Part shown: in pieces, positions 34,464-43,434 of the stretch | Layout: every line of letters starts with the position of its first letter | Position numbering within the stretch: position 1 is the first letter of the stretch | Source: Paractinoplanes polyasparticus | Lineage (GTDB): Bacteria; Actinomycetota; Actinomycetes; Mycobacteriales; Micromonosporaceae | Direction: 5' to 3' | Length of the DNA stretch: 64,000 nucleotides | Assembly (NCBI RefSeq): GCF_019710575.1 | Contig: NZ_JAHWFK010000023.1 | Location: 1 to 64,000 of the forward strand | Position numbers and translations under genes: made by a program | The notes under the pieces: model-generated | Database searches by the model: none | The model's input: the letters and a program-made list of their open reading frames with translations, nothing else | What the model was told of the DNA's origin: nothing

Positions 34464-35366
34464 GTGACCGACGCGACCCAACTCCCCGCCACCATCGGCA
34501 CGACCCACGACGCGCCCTCCGCGCGCGACATCGAGGACCTGGTCCGCGAACACATGCCGATGGTTGGCCATCTGGTCCGGGAACTTCTGAACCGGGTACC
34601 GGGCCACGTCCATGCGGACGACCTGTCCTCGGCCGGGTTCGCCGCGCTGCTGGGCGCGGCCCGGTCCTTCGACGTGAGCCGCGGAATCCCGTTCCACCGC
34701 TTCGCAGCGGTCCGCATCCGCGGCGCGCTGCTCGACGAGCTGCGCGGACAGGACTGGGCAAGCCGCTCGGTGCGCGCCCGGGCTCGCAAGAGCGCGGCCG
34801 CCCGCCAGGAGCTCACCGCCGCCCTCGGCCGCACGCCGACCGACGCCGAGGTGGCCGAACTGCTCGGCATCGGCGTCGCCGAACTGGCCACGGTCGAGGA
34901 CGACGTGCAGAAGGCGGCGCTGCTCAGCCTGCAGGGCTTCCCCACCGGGGCGGCCGAGGAGATGGTGCCGGAGACCTCGGAGGGGCCCGAGGACCTGCTG
35001 CTCAAGCGGGAACGCCTCGGCTACCTGCACCAGGCGATCCAGGCGCTCCCCGAGCGGCTGCGCCTGGTCGTCACCGAGTCGTTCCTGCAGGAGCAGCCCC
35101 TCAGCGACGTGGCGGCCCGGCTCGGCGTGACCGAGTCGCGCATCTCCCAGCTGCGCACCGAGGCGCTGCAACTGCTCCGCGAGGGCCTGAACAGCTCGCT
35201 GGCGCCGGAGCTGCTGACGGTGGCAGCGGGCGGACCTCGTACGCGCAAGGGGTGCCTGCAGCGCCGCCGGTCGGAGTATTTCGCCCGGGTGGCCCAGCAG
35301 GGCAACCTGCACACCCGCCTGGCCCTGACCGATGCCAACGGCGTACCGATCGCGCTTGCAGCTTGA
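34464..35366 (+). CDS. Sigma-70 family factor of the FliA/WhiG type
   Basis: The 300-aa protein has region 2 (DIEDLVREHMPMVGHLVREL to FHRFAAVRIRGALLDELRGQDW), region 3 and region 4 (LPERLRLVVTESFLQEQPLS followed by RLGVTESRISQLRTEALQLL). That is the FliA/WhiG arrangement, used for flagellar or sporulation genes; the C-terminal tail of about 60 residues is extra. GTG at 34464 is chosen because AGGAGG sits five bases upstream, inside what would be the first codons of the longer ATG (34446) form. A CCGGTT/AACCGG inverted pair lies at 34424-34441. Confidence 0.88.
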   Translation: MTDATQLPATIGTTHDAPSARDIEDLVREHMPMVGHLVRELLNRVPGHVHADDLSSAGFAALLGAARSFDVSRGIPFHRFAAVRIRGALLDELRGQDWASRSVRARARKSAAARQELTAALGRTPTDAEVAELLGIGVAELATVEDDVQKAALLSLQGFPTGAAEEMVPETSEGPEDLLLKRERLGYLHQAIQALPERLRLVVTESFLQEQPLSDVAARLGVTESRISQLRTEALQLLREGLNSSLAPELLTVAAGGPRTRKGCLQRRRSEYFARVAQQGNLHTRLALTDANGVPIALAA

Positions 35367-35379
35367 TCGATCAATAGAG

Positions 35380-35407
35380 CGAGGGCGGCCCGAGCGGGCC
35401 GCCCTCG
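35380..35407. terminator. Bidirectional terminator between sigma factor and ureD
   Basis: Arms CGAGGGCGGCCC and GGGCCGCCCTCG enclose GAGC, between two convergent genes. Confidence 0.85.
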
Positions 35408-35419
35408 TGCCGTTCCGCT

Positions 35420-36145
35420 TCAGCTGTGGATGAGGGCGGGCTCGGTGAGCGGGTCCAGGGCGGCGCGTACGGGGCGGATGTCGGCGCCGACGGCGGTGGC
35501 CAGGGCGCCGGGGCCTGCCAACGGCATGATCGCGACATCGCCGGGACCCGACGACGGCGGGGGCAGCATCGCGGCGGGGACGGCGACGACCGTGCCCAGC
35601 GCGCGGCCGCCGCCGAGGACTGCCGCGCCCGACCAGCCGGGGGCGGACGGGCCGATCGACAGCTCGTGGCGGTAGAGCGTGCTGCCGGCGTACCGGATCG
35701 TGGTGTCGGCTCGGAAATCGCCGGCGCTTTCACCGTGGCGGCCGCAGACCAGGTCGTCGCGCCAGAGCAGGGAACCGCCCGTCGCCACCTCGATGCGGGT
35801 GACGGTCAGGTGGTGGCAACCGGCCGCGGCGATGAGTGGCTCGGGCAGCCAGCGCAGGGTGCCGGCCACCGTCGCGTGGATCTCGAGGCGGGACTGCGGC
35901 AGGTGGGCGCGGCCGGGCAGGGCCAGCTGCGCGGCCACGCTGCGGATCTCCAGGGTCGCGCCGGGGCCCACTTCGATCTCGAGCCGCAGGTCGTCGCCGC
36001 GCAGTGGGCCGGCGCCGCCGCCCACCAGGTGAACCGTGGCCGGACCGGTGCGGCGCAGCAGGAGGGGGGACTCGCTGCGCAGGACGGCCAGCCGGGTGCC
36101 GCCGAGCCCGTCCGGCTCGGCGACTACCCGGGAGAAGGCCTTCAC
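35420..36145 (-). CDS. ureD: Urease accessory protein UreD
   Basis: UreD (UreH) is the scaffold that binds apo-urease and, with UreF and UreG, delivers nickel to the UreC site. The 241-aa product has the family pattern, including VHLVGGGAGPLRGDDLRLEI (about 38-57) and RWLPEPLIAAAGCHH. The start is GTG, 16 bases after the ureG stop. It is the last gene of the minus-strand operon ureA-B-C-F-G-D and ends against a shared terminator. Confidence 0.9.
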   Translation of the reverse strand: MKAFSRVVAEPDGLGGTRLAVLRSESPLLLRRTGPATVHLVGGGAGPLRGDDLRLEIEVGPGATLEIRSVAAQLALPGRAHLPQSRLEIHATVAGTLRWLPEPLIAAAGCHHLTVTRIEVATGGSLLWRDDLVCGRHGESAGDFRADTTIRYAGSTLYRHELSIGPSAPGWSGAAVLGGGRALGTVVAVPAAMLPPPSSGPGDVAIMPLAGPGALATAVGADIRPVRAALDPLTEPALIHS

Positions 36146-36161
36146 GTGGGCGACCGGCTCG

Positions 36162-36914
36162 TCATGCGGCGGGCACCCGGGCGGCGACCAGGCCGCGGAT
36201 CCAGTCCGCGACCGGGGACGCCTGGCGGTCCTCGACCAGGGAGAGGAAGACCGTGGGCAGATCGCCGCGGCGGGCCCGGGCGTCGTGGTCCATCACCGCC
36301 AGGTCGGCGCCCACCATGGGAGCCAGGTCGGTCTTGTTGATGACCAGCAGGTCGGCCGCGGTCACGCCGGGGCCGCCCTTGCGGGGCACCTTGTCGCCGC
36401 CGGCCACGTCGACCACGAAGATCTGGTGGTCGATCAGGCCCTTGCTGAACGTGGCGGTGAGGTTGTCGCCGCCGCTCTCCACGAGCACCAGGTCGAGCGG
36501 GCCGAGCGCCGCCTCCAGGTCTTCCACCGCGTCCAGGTTGGCCGAGATGTCGTCGCGGATCGCCGTGTGCGGACAGCAGCCCGTCTCGACCGCGCGCACC
36601 CGCTCCGCCGGCAGCACGCCGTTGCGCAGCAGGAAGTCGGCGTCCTCGGTGGTGTAGATGTCGTTGGTGACCACGGCCAGCCGCAACTCGTCGCCGAGGG
36701 CCCGGCACAGCGCCGCGACCAGGGCGGTCTTGCCCGAGCCGACCGGGCCGCCGATGCCGACCCGCAGGGCGCGGGGCCCGGCGGAGAGCGGCGCGTGCGG
36801 GTCGACGCCGGGGTCGGGGTGCGTGTGCGGGAGGTCGTCGTGGTCGTGGTCGTGCGTGTAGCCGTCCGAGGGGTGGGGGAGAGCCCCACCGGCGACGGAG
36901 TGATCAGGATGCAA
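36162..36914 (-). CDS. ureG: Urease accessory GTPase UreG with His-rich N-terminus
   Basis: UreG hydrolyses GTP to drive nickel insertion. The 250-aa protein has the P-loop GGPVGSGKT (55-63), the metal-binding ETGCCPHTAIRDD motif, ESGGDNLTATFS and NKTDL. The TTG start at 36914 is chosen because GGGAGG lies eight bases upstream and it yields an N-terminus beginning MHPDH, as in actinobacterial UreG; the alternatives extend deep into ureF. Residues 20-40 are His/Asp-rich (HDHDHDDLPHTH), a probable nickel store. It overlaps the ureF end by 11 bases. No ureE is present in the operon. Confidence 0.92.
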   Translation of the reverse strand: MHPDHSVAGGALPHPSDGYTHDHDHDDLPHTHPDPGVDPHAPLSAGPRALRVGIGGPVGSGKTALVAALCRALGDELRLAVVTNDIYTTEDADFLLRNGVLPAERVRAVETGCCPHTAIRDDISANLDAVEDLEAALGPLDLVLVESGGDNLTATFSKGLIDHQIFVVDVAGGDKVPRKGGPGVTAADLLVINKTDLAPMVGADLAVMDHDARARRGDLPTVFLSLVEDRQASPVADWIRGLVAARVPAA

Positions 36915-37548
36915 AGAGACGCACCTCCCAGGTGGCGTGGAGCTCGGCGCCGATGTCGAGCAGGGGCGCTCCGGCGGCCGGCAGGTCGTCGACCGGGTCG
37001 CCGGCCCGGGCCGCGGCGGCCGCCGCGATCCGGTCGCATTCGGGAGCGAGCCGGGCCAGCAGCCCGTGCACCGCATAGGGGTCGAGGCCCAGCAGCCGTA
37101 CGGCGGCACTGGCCGTACCGCTGACCATGCCGTGGGCCGCCGCGACGGCCGCTTCGACCGGCGTGAGCCCAGCCGCCGAGGCGACCACACCCAGCGCCAC
37201 GGGCTGGTGCGGCTCGCGGCCGGCCGGCGGCAGGCTCCACATGGCCCGCGCGGCCCGCAGCAGCGCCCGGCCCTGTGCGCGCGAGGCCTTGCGGAGCGCG
37301 GGCGACGGCGTACGGGAATCGAAGCCCGCGTCGAGATCCGGGGAGCGGGCCGGCCGGTCGCAGGCGGCAGCGGCGAAGGCTGCGGCGACGAGCCCGGAGG
37401 TGACGAGTTTGCCGCGCAGGAACCCGGCGACGTCGTCGACATCGCGCACGCGTCCGGCCGAGACCTGCGCCTCGAGACCGCCCGAGTGCGCGTGACCGCC
37501 CGCGGGCAACCGCCCGTCAGCCAGCACGAGAAGCGTGGCGAGGCTCAT
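36904..37548 (-). CDS. ureF: Urease accessory protein UreF
   Basis: UreF bridges UreD and UreG and acts as a GTPase-activating or gating factor during urease maturation. The 214-aa all-helical protein has the N-terminal family pattern LLVLADGRLPAGGHAHSGGLE. Its ATG overlaps the ureC stop by ATGA and its end overlaps the ureG start, so ureC-F-G are translationally coupled. Confidence 0.9.
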   Translation of the reverse strand: MSLATLLVLADGRLPAGGHAHSGGLEAQVSAGRVRDVDDVAGFLRGKLVTSGLVAAAFAAAACDRPARSPDLDAGFDSRTPSPALRKASRAQGRALLRAARAMWSLPPAGREPHQPVALGVVASAAGLTPVEAAVAAAHGMVSGTASAAVRLLGLDPYAVHGLLARLAPECDRIAAAAAARAGDPVDDLPAAGAPLLDIGAELHATWEVRLFAS

Positions 37549-39266
37549 CAGAACAGGAAGTAGCGCTGGGCCATGGGCAGTTCGGTGACCGGGTCGGGCT
37601 CGATGACCTCGCCGTCGACACGCACCTCGAACGTGTCCGCGTCGACCCGGATGTCGGGCAGCGCGTCGTTCAGCGGCATGTCGGCCTTGGTGACCCGGCG
37701 GGTGTTCTCGACCGGGGCGAAGGTGCGCTTGACGCCGACGCGGTCGGTCAGCAGCGCGTCGATGGCGGCCTCGGCCACGAAGGCCAGCGACGTCTGGGCC
37801 GGCACGACGCCGTGGGCGCCGAACATCGGGCGCGGCAACATCGGCTGCGGGGTGGGGATCGACGCGTTCGCGTCACCCATCTGCGCGTACGCGATCATGC
37901 CGCCCTTGATGACCAGGGCCGGGCGCACACCGAAGAACGCCGGGTCCCACAGCACCAGGTCGGCCAGCTTGCCCGGCTCGACCGAGCCGATGTGCGACGA
38001 CATGCCGTGCGCCACGGCCGGGCAGATCGTGTACTTGGCGACGTACCGCTTGGCCCGGTTGTTGTCGGCGGCGGAGTCGCCCGCGAGACTGCCGCGGCGG
38101 GCCTTCATGACGTGGGCGGTCTGCCACGTCCGCAGGACCACCTCCCCGACCCGGCCCATGGCCTGCGAGTCCGAGCCGATCATCGAGATCGCGCCCAGGT
38201 CGTGCAGCAGGTCCTCGGCGGCCATCGTGGACGGGCGGATCCGGCTCTCGGCGAACGCGAGATCTTCCGGCACGGCCGAGTTCAGGTGGTGGCAGACCAT
38301 CAGCATGTCGAGGTGCTCGCTGAGGGTGTTGCGGGTGTACGGCCGGGTCGGGTTGGTCGAGGACGGCAGCACGTTCGGGTGGGCGGCCACCGTGATGATG
38401 TCCGGCGCGTGCCCGCCGCCGGCGCCCTCGGTGTGATACGCGTGGATCGACCGGCCGGCGATGGCCCGCAGCGTCTCCTCGACGAAGCCGGCCTCGTTCA
38501 GGGTGTCGGTGTGGATCGCCACCTGCACCCCGGAGGCGTCAGCCACCCGCAGGGCAGCGTCGATGACGGCCGGGGTCGTACCCCAGTCCTCGTGCAGCTT
38601 GAAGCCGCCCGCCCCGCCGCGCAGCTGCTCCCACATCGAGTCCTCCGACATGGTGTTGCCCTTGCCGAGCAGCAGCACATTGATCGGGTACACGTCGATG
38701 GCCTCGAGCATGCGGGCCAGATACCAGGCGTTGGGCGTGACGGTGGTGGCCTTGGTGCCCTCGGCCGGCCCGGTGCCGCCGCCGATGATCGTCGTGATGC
38801 CGGTGGCCAGCGCCGTGTCCAGGATCGTCGGGCTGATCAGGTGCACGTGGCTGTCGATCGCGCCCGCCGTGAGGATCTTGCCGTTGCCCGCGATGATCTC
38901 GGTGCCGGGCCCGATGACCAGGTCGGGATGCACGCCGTCCATCGTGTCGGGGTTGCCGGCCTTGCCGATCGCGGTGATCCGGCCGTCCCGGATGCCGATG
39001 TCGGCCTTGACGATCCCCCAGTGGTCGAGCACGACGGCGCCGGTGATGACCGTGTCCGGGCTGCCCTCGGCGCGGGTGGCCCGCGACTGTCCCATCGACT
39101 CGCGGATCACCTTGCCGCCGCCGAAGACGACCTCGTCGCCCGGGCGGGGGCCGGCGCTGCGGTCCTCCTCGATCTCGATGAGCAGGTTGGTGTCGGCCAG
39201 CCGGATGCGGTCGCCTTTGGTGGGGCCGTAGAGAGCGGCGTAGCGCCCGCGGTCGAGGGTGGTCAT
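37548..39266 (-). CDS. ureC: Urease alpha subunit UreC
   Basis: UreC holds the dinickel active site that hydrolyses urea to ammonia and carbamate. The 572-aa protein is full length, with metal ligands H140 and H142 (SHVHL), the carbamylated lysine K223 (GFKLHEDWG), H252, H278, and the flap Cys-His at C325-H326 (VCHHL). The aspartate ligand lies in MIGSDSQAMGR. Its ATG overlaps the ureB stop. All residues needed for activity are present. Confidence 0.96.
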   Translation of the reverse strand: MTTLDRGRYAALYGPTKGDRIRLADTNLLIEIEEDRSAGPRPGDEVVFGGGKVIRESMGQSRATRAEGSPDTVITGAVVLDHWGIVKADIGIRDGRITAIGKAGNPDTMDGVHPDLVIGPGTEIIAGNGKILTAGAIDSHVHLISPTILDTALATGITTIIGGGTGPAEGTKATTVTPNAWYLARMLEAIDVYPINVLLLGKGNTMSEDSMWEQLRGGAGGFKLHEDWGTTPAVIDAALRVADASGVQVAIHTDTLNEAGFVEETLRAIAGRSIHAYHTEGAGGGHAPDIITVAAHPNVLPSSTNPTRPYTRNTLSEHLDMLMVCHHLNSAVPEDLAFAESRIRPSTMAAEDLLHDLGAISMIGSDSQAMGRVGEVVLRTWQTAHVMKARRGSLAGDSAADNNRAKRYVAKYTICPAVAHGMSSHIGSVEPGKLADLVLWDPAFFGVRPALVIKGGMIAYAQMGDANASIPTPQPMLPRPMFGAHGVVPAQTSLAFVAEAAIDALLTDRVGVKRTFAPVENTRRVTKADMPLNDALPDIRVDADTFEVRVDGEVIEPDPVTELPMAQRYFLF

Positions 39267-39643
39267 CGCGGGCTCCCGTTCTCGGGGTTCTCGGGCGCGG
39301 CTTTCTTTTCGATGGCGGGAGCGGGGCCGCCGTTGTCGAGCGGCCCTCCGGCCAGTCCGCGCAGGCCAGGCACGATGCGGGCGCCCTCCAGCGCCACCAG
39401 CGAGATGTCGCGGGGGATTCCGGGTTCGAAGCGCACCGAGGTGCCCGCGGGAACGGCCAGGCGGTGGCCCCAGGCGGCGCCGCGGTCGAAGTCGAGGGCC
39501 TCGTTGGATTCGGCGAAGTGGAAGTGGGAGCCGACCTGCACGGGGCGGTCGCCGGTGTTGCGCACGGTCATGGCCAGCGTCTCGCGCCCGGGGTTGATCT
39601 CGATCTCGCCGTCGCCGAACAGGATCTCACCAGGAATTGTCAT
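39263..39643 (-). CDS. ureB: Urease beta subunit UreB
   Basis: UreB is a structural subunit of the urease core. The 126-aa product begins MTIPGEILFGDGEIEINPGR and has the conserved VGSHFHFAESN segment and the FEPG motif. The ATG at 39643 is chosen over the longer open frame because this N-terminus is the conserved one. A C-terminal tail (about 100-126, APAIEKKAAPENPEN) is longer and more disordered than usual. ureA ends about 125 bases upstream. Confidence 0.93.
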   Translation of the reverse strand: MTIPGEILFGDGEIEINPGRETLAMTVRNTGDRPVQVGSHFHFAESNEALDFDRGAAWGHRLAVPAGTSVRFEPGIPRDISLVALEGARIVPGLRGLAGGPLDNGGPAPAIEKKAAPENPENGSPR

Positions 39644-39767
39644 GCCGCCCCCTGTGGATAACTCGGCTGCTCCGGCTTGACACCGCGTAACGTCCCCGCC
39701 CATGCCCCGAGGCGGGAGGGGGCTAGGGATGGCGCGACCGGTCGAATTGCAAGATCGAACAGCGTGG

Positions 39768-40070
39768 TCATGAGATCGGGCCGTGGACGGTGACCAGCTT
39801 GGTGCCGTCCGGGAAAGTGGCCTCGACCTGCACTTCGGGCAGCATCTCGGGAACGCCGGGCATGACGTCCTCGCGCGAGAGGACCCGGCGGCCGGCGTCC
39901 ATCAGGTCAGCCACCGTGCGGCCGTCGCGGGCGCCCTCGAGCAGGAACGCCACGATGATGGCGGTCGCCTCGGGATGGTTGAGCTTCAGGCCGCGTTCCT
40001 GCCGGCGGCGGGCCACATCGGCCGCGACATGAATGAGCAGTCGTTCCTGCTCGTGCTGGCTGAGGAACAA
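39768..40070 (-). CDS. ureA: Urease gamma subunit UreA
   Basis: The 100-aa gamma subunit is the standard UreA length when started at the TTG at 40070. That codon has GGGAGG five bases upstream and gives M-F-L-S-Q-H-E-Q, then ERLLIHVAADVARRR. The ATG at 40133 would add 21 residues not typical of the family. The conserved GLKLNHPEATAII and the C-terminal FPDGTKLVTVHGPI are present. It is the first gene of the urease operon; the promoter should lie in 40071-40190. Confidence 0.92.
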   Translation of the reverse strand: MFLSQHEQERLLIHVAADVARRRQERGLKLNHPEATAIIVAFLLEGARDGRTVADLMDAGRRVLSREDVMPGVPEMLPEVQVEATFPDGTKLVTVHGPIS

Positions 40071-40192
40071 ACGGGCCTCCCTGGGTAGCGCTCCGCGATG
40101 CTCGCAGCTCGACGTTTCCGACGTGTTACCCATCGGGTGCGGGACGCACCATGTCGATCAAAGCAGGCCGGAGCGCCATCCAGGGGCGAAAC

Positions 40193-40573
40193 TCAGGCTC
40201 CGGTGTAGAGGACCGCGTCGATTTCGATGTCGAAGCCGACCAGGGGAACCGGCAGGGTGGTGCGTACGGGCAGGTTGTCGCCCTTGATGTACTGGGCGTA
40301 GATCTCGTTCAGCTCGGCGAAGTCGTCGAAGTCGCGCAGGTAGACGCCGAGGCGGACGGCCTGGTCGAGGCTGGAGCCGGCCTCCTCGGCCACGGCGGCC
40401 AGGTTGCGGAACGCGGCGTGCGCCTGCTCGGCGAAACTGCCCGTGACCATGGTGCCGTCGGGCAGCGCGGGCACGGCGCCGGCCAGGTAGATGAAGTCGC
40501 CGGCGATGACGGCGTGCGAGTACGGGCCGCCGGCGGGGGCCGCGGTCGTGGCCTTGAGGGCGCGCTTGGGCAT
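40193..40573 (-). CDS. RidA-family enamine/imine deaminase
   Basis: RidA proteins hydrolyse reactive enamines and imines released by PLP-dependent dehydratases. The 126-aa protein has the family core with the substrate-carboxylate arginine in LPVRTTLPVP (about R104) and the preceding YAQYIKGDN loop. It starts 12 bases after the amidohydrolase stop, in the same operon. A D-serine dehydratase/D-threonine aldolase-like gene lies 3.3 kb away. Confidence 0.87.
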   Translation of the reverse strand: MPKRALKATTAAPAGGPYSHAVIAGDFIYLAGAVPALPDGTMVTGSFAEQAHAAFRNLAAVAEEAGSSLDQAVRLGVYLRDFDDFAELNEIYAQYIKGDNLPVRTTLPVPLVGFDIEIDAVLYTGA

Positions 40574-40585
40574 GCTTTCTGTCTC

Positions 40586-41782
40586 CTAAGGGTTGCGTGG
40601 GAACTGTTCGGCCAGTCCGGATGCGTCGACCAGCGGGTCGTTCAGCAGCTCCCGCAGCCGGTGGGTGCGGCGCGCGAGGGCCTCGTGCTGGGCCGGGGTG
40701 AGCGACACCCAGGGCGGGGGATCCTGCGGCCACGACGGCTGCAGCAGGCGCCCGCCCACGTAGGTCGCGACGTTCACCAGGCGCAGGGGAGCGGTGCGCA
40801 CCTGCAGGTGCGAGTCGACGACCTCGTGCTCCTCGGCCCGCACGTCGAAGACAGCCAGATCCGCCGGGGCGCCCACGGTCAGGGAGCCACCGGGCAGGCC
40901 GAGGGCGCGGGCGGGCGCAGCGGTCACCTTTTCCAGTACGTCGGTGAGGGGCATGCCGGCGGCGAGCAGCTTGGCCATGGTGGTCGGCAGGTCGAAGACC
41001 GGGCCGGGCAACGAGCGGCAGTGCAGGTCCGTTGAGATGGTGTGCGGCGCGAGCCCGAGGTCGAGCTGCCGCTCGAGCACGTCGAAGGCGAAGGCGCCCG
41101 AGCCGTGTCCCAGGTCGAGCAGCACGCCCCGGTCGACGGCGGCGCGCACGGCCGGGCCGAGCGGCGAGGCGAGGCCGCTGGCGCAGTGCGTCATGATGTC
41201 GCCCGGTCGCAGCAGGTCGAGCACCTCGTCGAGGGCGGGTGGCGTCGTCCCGATGTGGACCATCACCGGCACCCCGCAGGCGTCGCCGACGGCCAGGCCG
41301 CGGCGCAGCGGCTCGACACCGTTGTCGCCGACGGTCTCGCGGTCGACGCGCACCTTGATGCCGCGGATGAGCGGCCGGTGCTGCTGCACGGTGTCGATGG
41401 CCAGCGGCACGTCGCAGTTGGTGAGGTCGCGGCTCTCGCCGGTGCGCCCGGTCAGCCCGATCGCCGAGATGTTGAGCAGCGCCGGCACCCGCACCTCGCG
41501 GAACGTGCGGCGCAGCAGGTCGAGCGTGTAGGCCCCGGTGGAGCCGGCGTCGACCCAGGTGGTGACGCCGGTGCGCCAGGCGATCGGGTCGGGGTCGATG
41601 CCCCAGTAGCCGGGGCCGACGTGGGTGTGCAGGTCGATGAGCCCGGGCGTCACGAGCCGGTCGGTCACGTCGGCCACGACCCGGGCGTCGCGCGGCAGGG
41701 ACGGGCCCACCGCCGCGATCACCCCGCTGGTGACCGCCACGTCGAACGGCTCTCCGCCGGCCAGCAGCAGGTCGTAGGTCAC
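40586..41782 (-). CDS. Amidohydrolase/deacetylase-family metallohydrolase
   Basis: The 398-aa protein belongs to the dihydroorotase-like amidohydrolases. Features are HTHVGPGYWG with the metal His pair near 50-52, the candidate bridging lysine in RGIKVRVDRET, MVHIGTTPP, THCASG, and D in ISTDLHCRS. Members of this subgroup are thought to deacylate N-acyl amino acids, possibly D-forms, but the substrate is not proven. The GTG at 41782 follows GGGGAGG; the longer open frame runs into the divergent hexosaminidase. It forms an operon with the RidA gene. Confidence 0.82.
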   Translation of the reverse strand: MTYDLLLAGGEPFDVAVTSGVIAAVGPSLPRDARVVADVTDRLVTPGLIDLHTHVGPGYWGIDPDPIAWRTGVTTWVDAGSTGAYTLDLLRRTFREVRVPALLNISAIGLTGRTGESRDLTNCDVPLAIDTVQQHRPLIRGIKVRVDRETVGDNGVEPLRRGLAVGDACGVPVMVHIGTTPPALDEVLDLLRPGDIMTHCASGLASPLGPAVRAAVDRGVLLDLGHGSGAFAFDVLERQLDLGLAPHTISTDLHCRSLPGPVFDLPTTMAKLLAAGMPLTDVLEKVTAAPARALGLPGGSLTVGAPADLAVFDVRAEEHEVVDSHLQVRTAPLRLVNVATYVGGRLLQPSWPQDPPPWVSLTPAQHEALARRTHRLRELLNDPLVDASGLAEQFPRNP

Positions 41783-41825
41783 GCCACCTCCCCGGCCGAC
41801 CCTACTCGAATCTAGGCTGCTGATC

Positions 41826-43400
41826 ATGATCCCAGAGCCGGTCTCGGTCCGTCCCGCCGACGGTGCCTTCGCCCTGGGGGCGGAGACGCAGCTGGACGCT
41901 CCGGCGGACTTGGGCGGTGTCGCTTCCTGGCTTCGCACCACGCTGCGCTGCCCGCTTCCGCCGGGCGGGGGCGGCGTGAGTCTGCGGGTCGATCGGGCTC
42001 TGAGTCCCGAGGCGTACGAGCTGAGCTGCGCCCCGGGAAGGCTGAGGATCACGGGCGGGTCAGCGGCCGGCGTGTTCTACGGCGGTCAGACGCTCCGCCA
42101 GCTGCTGCCACCGGCGGCGCTGCGCCGGGCCGGTCCGACCGGCTGGCTGGTCCCGGCCGGCACCGTCACCGACCGGCCGCGGTTCGGCTGGCGGGGCGTG
42201 ATGCTCGACCTGGCCCGGCGCTTCATGCCCGTGTCCGACGTGCTGCGCTTCGTCGATCTGGCCGCGTTCCACAAGCTCAACGTGCTGCACCTGCACCTCA
42301 CGGACGACCAGGGCTGGCGCCTCGAGGTGCCCGGATGGCCGCGGCTGACCGACGTCGGCGCGTGGCGGGCCGAGTCGATGCTGGGCGCCCGGCAGCACGC
42401 CCGCTACGACGGGCGGCCCCATGGCGGCTTCTACACGGCCGACGACCTGCGCGAGATCGTGGCGTACGCCGGGGAGCGGCACGTCCGGGTCGTGCCCGAG
42501 GTGGACATGCCCGGCCACATGCAGGCCGCCGTGGCGGCGTACCCGGAGCTCGGCAACGGTTTCGCCGGCGGCGTGCGGACCGGTTGGGGCATCTCGTCAC
42601 ACGTGCTGAACCTGGGGGAACGGTCGCTGGACTTCTGCCGGGCCGTGCTCGACCAGCTGTGCGAGATCTTCCCCTCGGAGCTGATCGGCATCGGCGGCGA
42701 CGAGTGCCCGCGCGACGAATGGGCGGGTGAGGACCGGCAGCCGGCGTTCACCGCGCTGATGGCCGCGCACCTGGCAGGGCGGGGCCGGCGGATCTACGGG
42801 TGGGACGAGATCCTCGAGGGTGGCGCTCCGGCCGGCGCGGTGGTGGCCGCCTGGCGTGGGAAGGAGCCGACCACGGTCGCGGCCCGGCGTGGGCACCAGG
42901 TCGTGGCCTGCCCGGACATCGCGGCCTACCTCGACTACCGCCAGTCGGACGACCCGGGCGAGCCCACCCCGGTCGGCACCCGGCTGACCCTGGCCGACGT
43001 GTACGCGTTCTCGGCCGTACCGGAAGGGTTGTCGCCGGCCGAGCGGGAACTGGTTCTGGGCGGGCAGGCGAACGTATGGACCGAGCACATGGAGACGGCT
43101 CGCCAGGTCGACTACATGACGTACCCGCGGTTGAGCGCGTTCGCCGAGGCCGTGTGGGACCCGCCGGGGCGGTCGTACGAGTCGTTCGAAACCCGGCTGC
43201 CCGCGCATCTGGAGCGGCTGGACGCGCTCGGGGTCAACTACCGCCCACCGAGCGGGCCGCGTCCGTGGGACGCGCGCCCCGACGCCCCGGGCAACCCCCG
43301 CGAGCTGCCCGACCGCCTGGCCGAGCTGGCCGAGATGACGAAGCGCCTTGACCCTCATCCGACCACCCCGCCGCCACCCGAACCGGACTGTAGGCGTTGA
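41826..43400 (+). CDS. Beta-N-acetylhexosaminidase (GH20)
   Basis: GH20 enzymes remove terminal GlcNAc by substrate-assisted catalysis. The 524-aa protein has the N-terminal GH20b domain (about 1-115), then the barrel with HLHLTDDQGWRLE, VVPEVDMPGH and the catalytic pair D292-E293 (GIGGDECPRDEW). The Trp cluster and WTEHM follow. There is no signal peptide, so it is probably cytosolic and acts on imported chitin or wall fragments. It is divergent from the amidohydrolase, with 43 bases between the starts. Confidence 0.92.
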   Translation: MIPEPVSVRPADGAFALGAETQLDAPADLGGVASWLRTTLRCPLPPGGGGVSLRVDRALSPEAYELSCAPGRLRITGGSAAGVFYGGQTLRQLLPPAALRRAGPTGWLVPAGTVTDRPRFGWRGVMLDLARRFMPVSDVLRFVDLAAFHKLNVLHLHLTDDQGWRLEVPGWPRLTDVGAWRAESMLGARQHARYDGRPHGGFYTADDLREIVAYAGERHVRVVPEVDMPGHMQAAVAAYPELGNGFAGGVRTGWGISSHVLNLGERSLDFCRAVLDQLCEIFPSELIGIGGDECPRDEWAGEDRQPAFTALMAAHLAGRGRRIYGWDEILEGGAPAGAVVAAWRGKEPTTVAARRGHQVVACPDIAAYLDYRQSDDPGEPTPVGTRLTLADVYAFSAVPEGLSPAERELVLGGQANVWTEHMETARQVDYMTYPRLSAFAEAVWDPPGRSYESFETRLPAHLERLDALGVNYRPPSGPRPWDARPDAPGNPRELPDRLAELAEMTKRLDPHPTTPPPPEPDCRR

Positions 43401-43434
43401 CTCACCAAAACCCGTCTGATGAGCTGGCGTCAGC

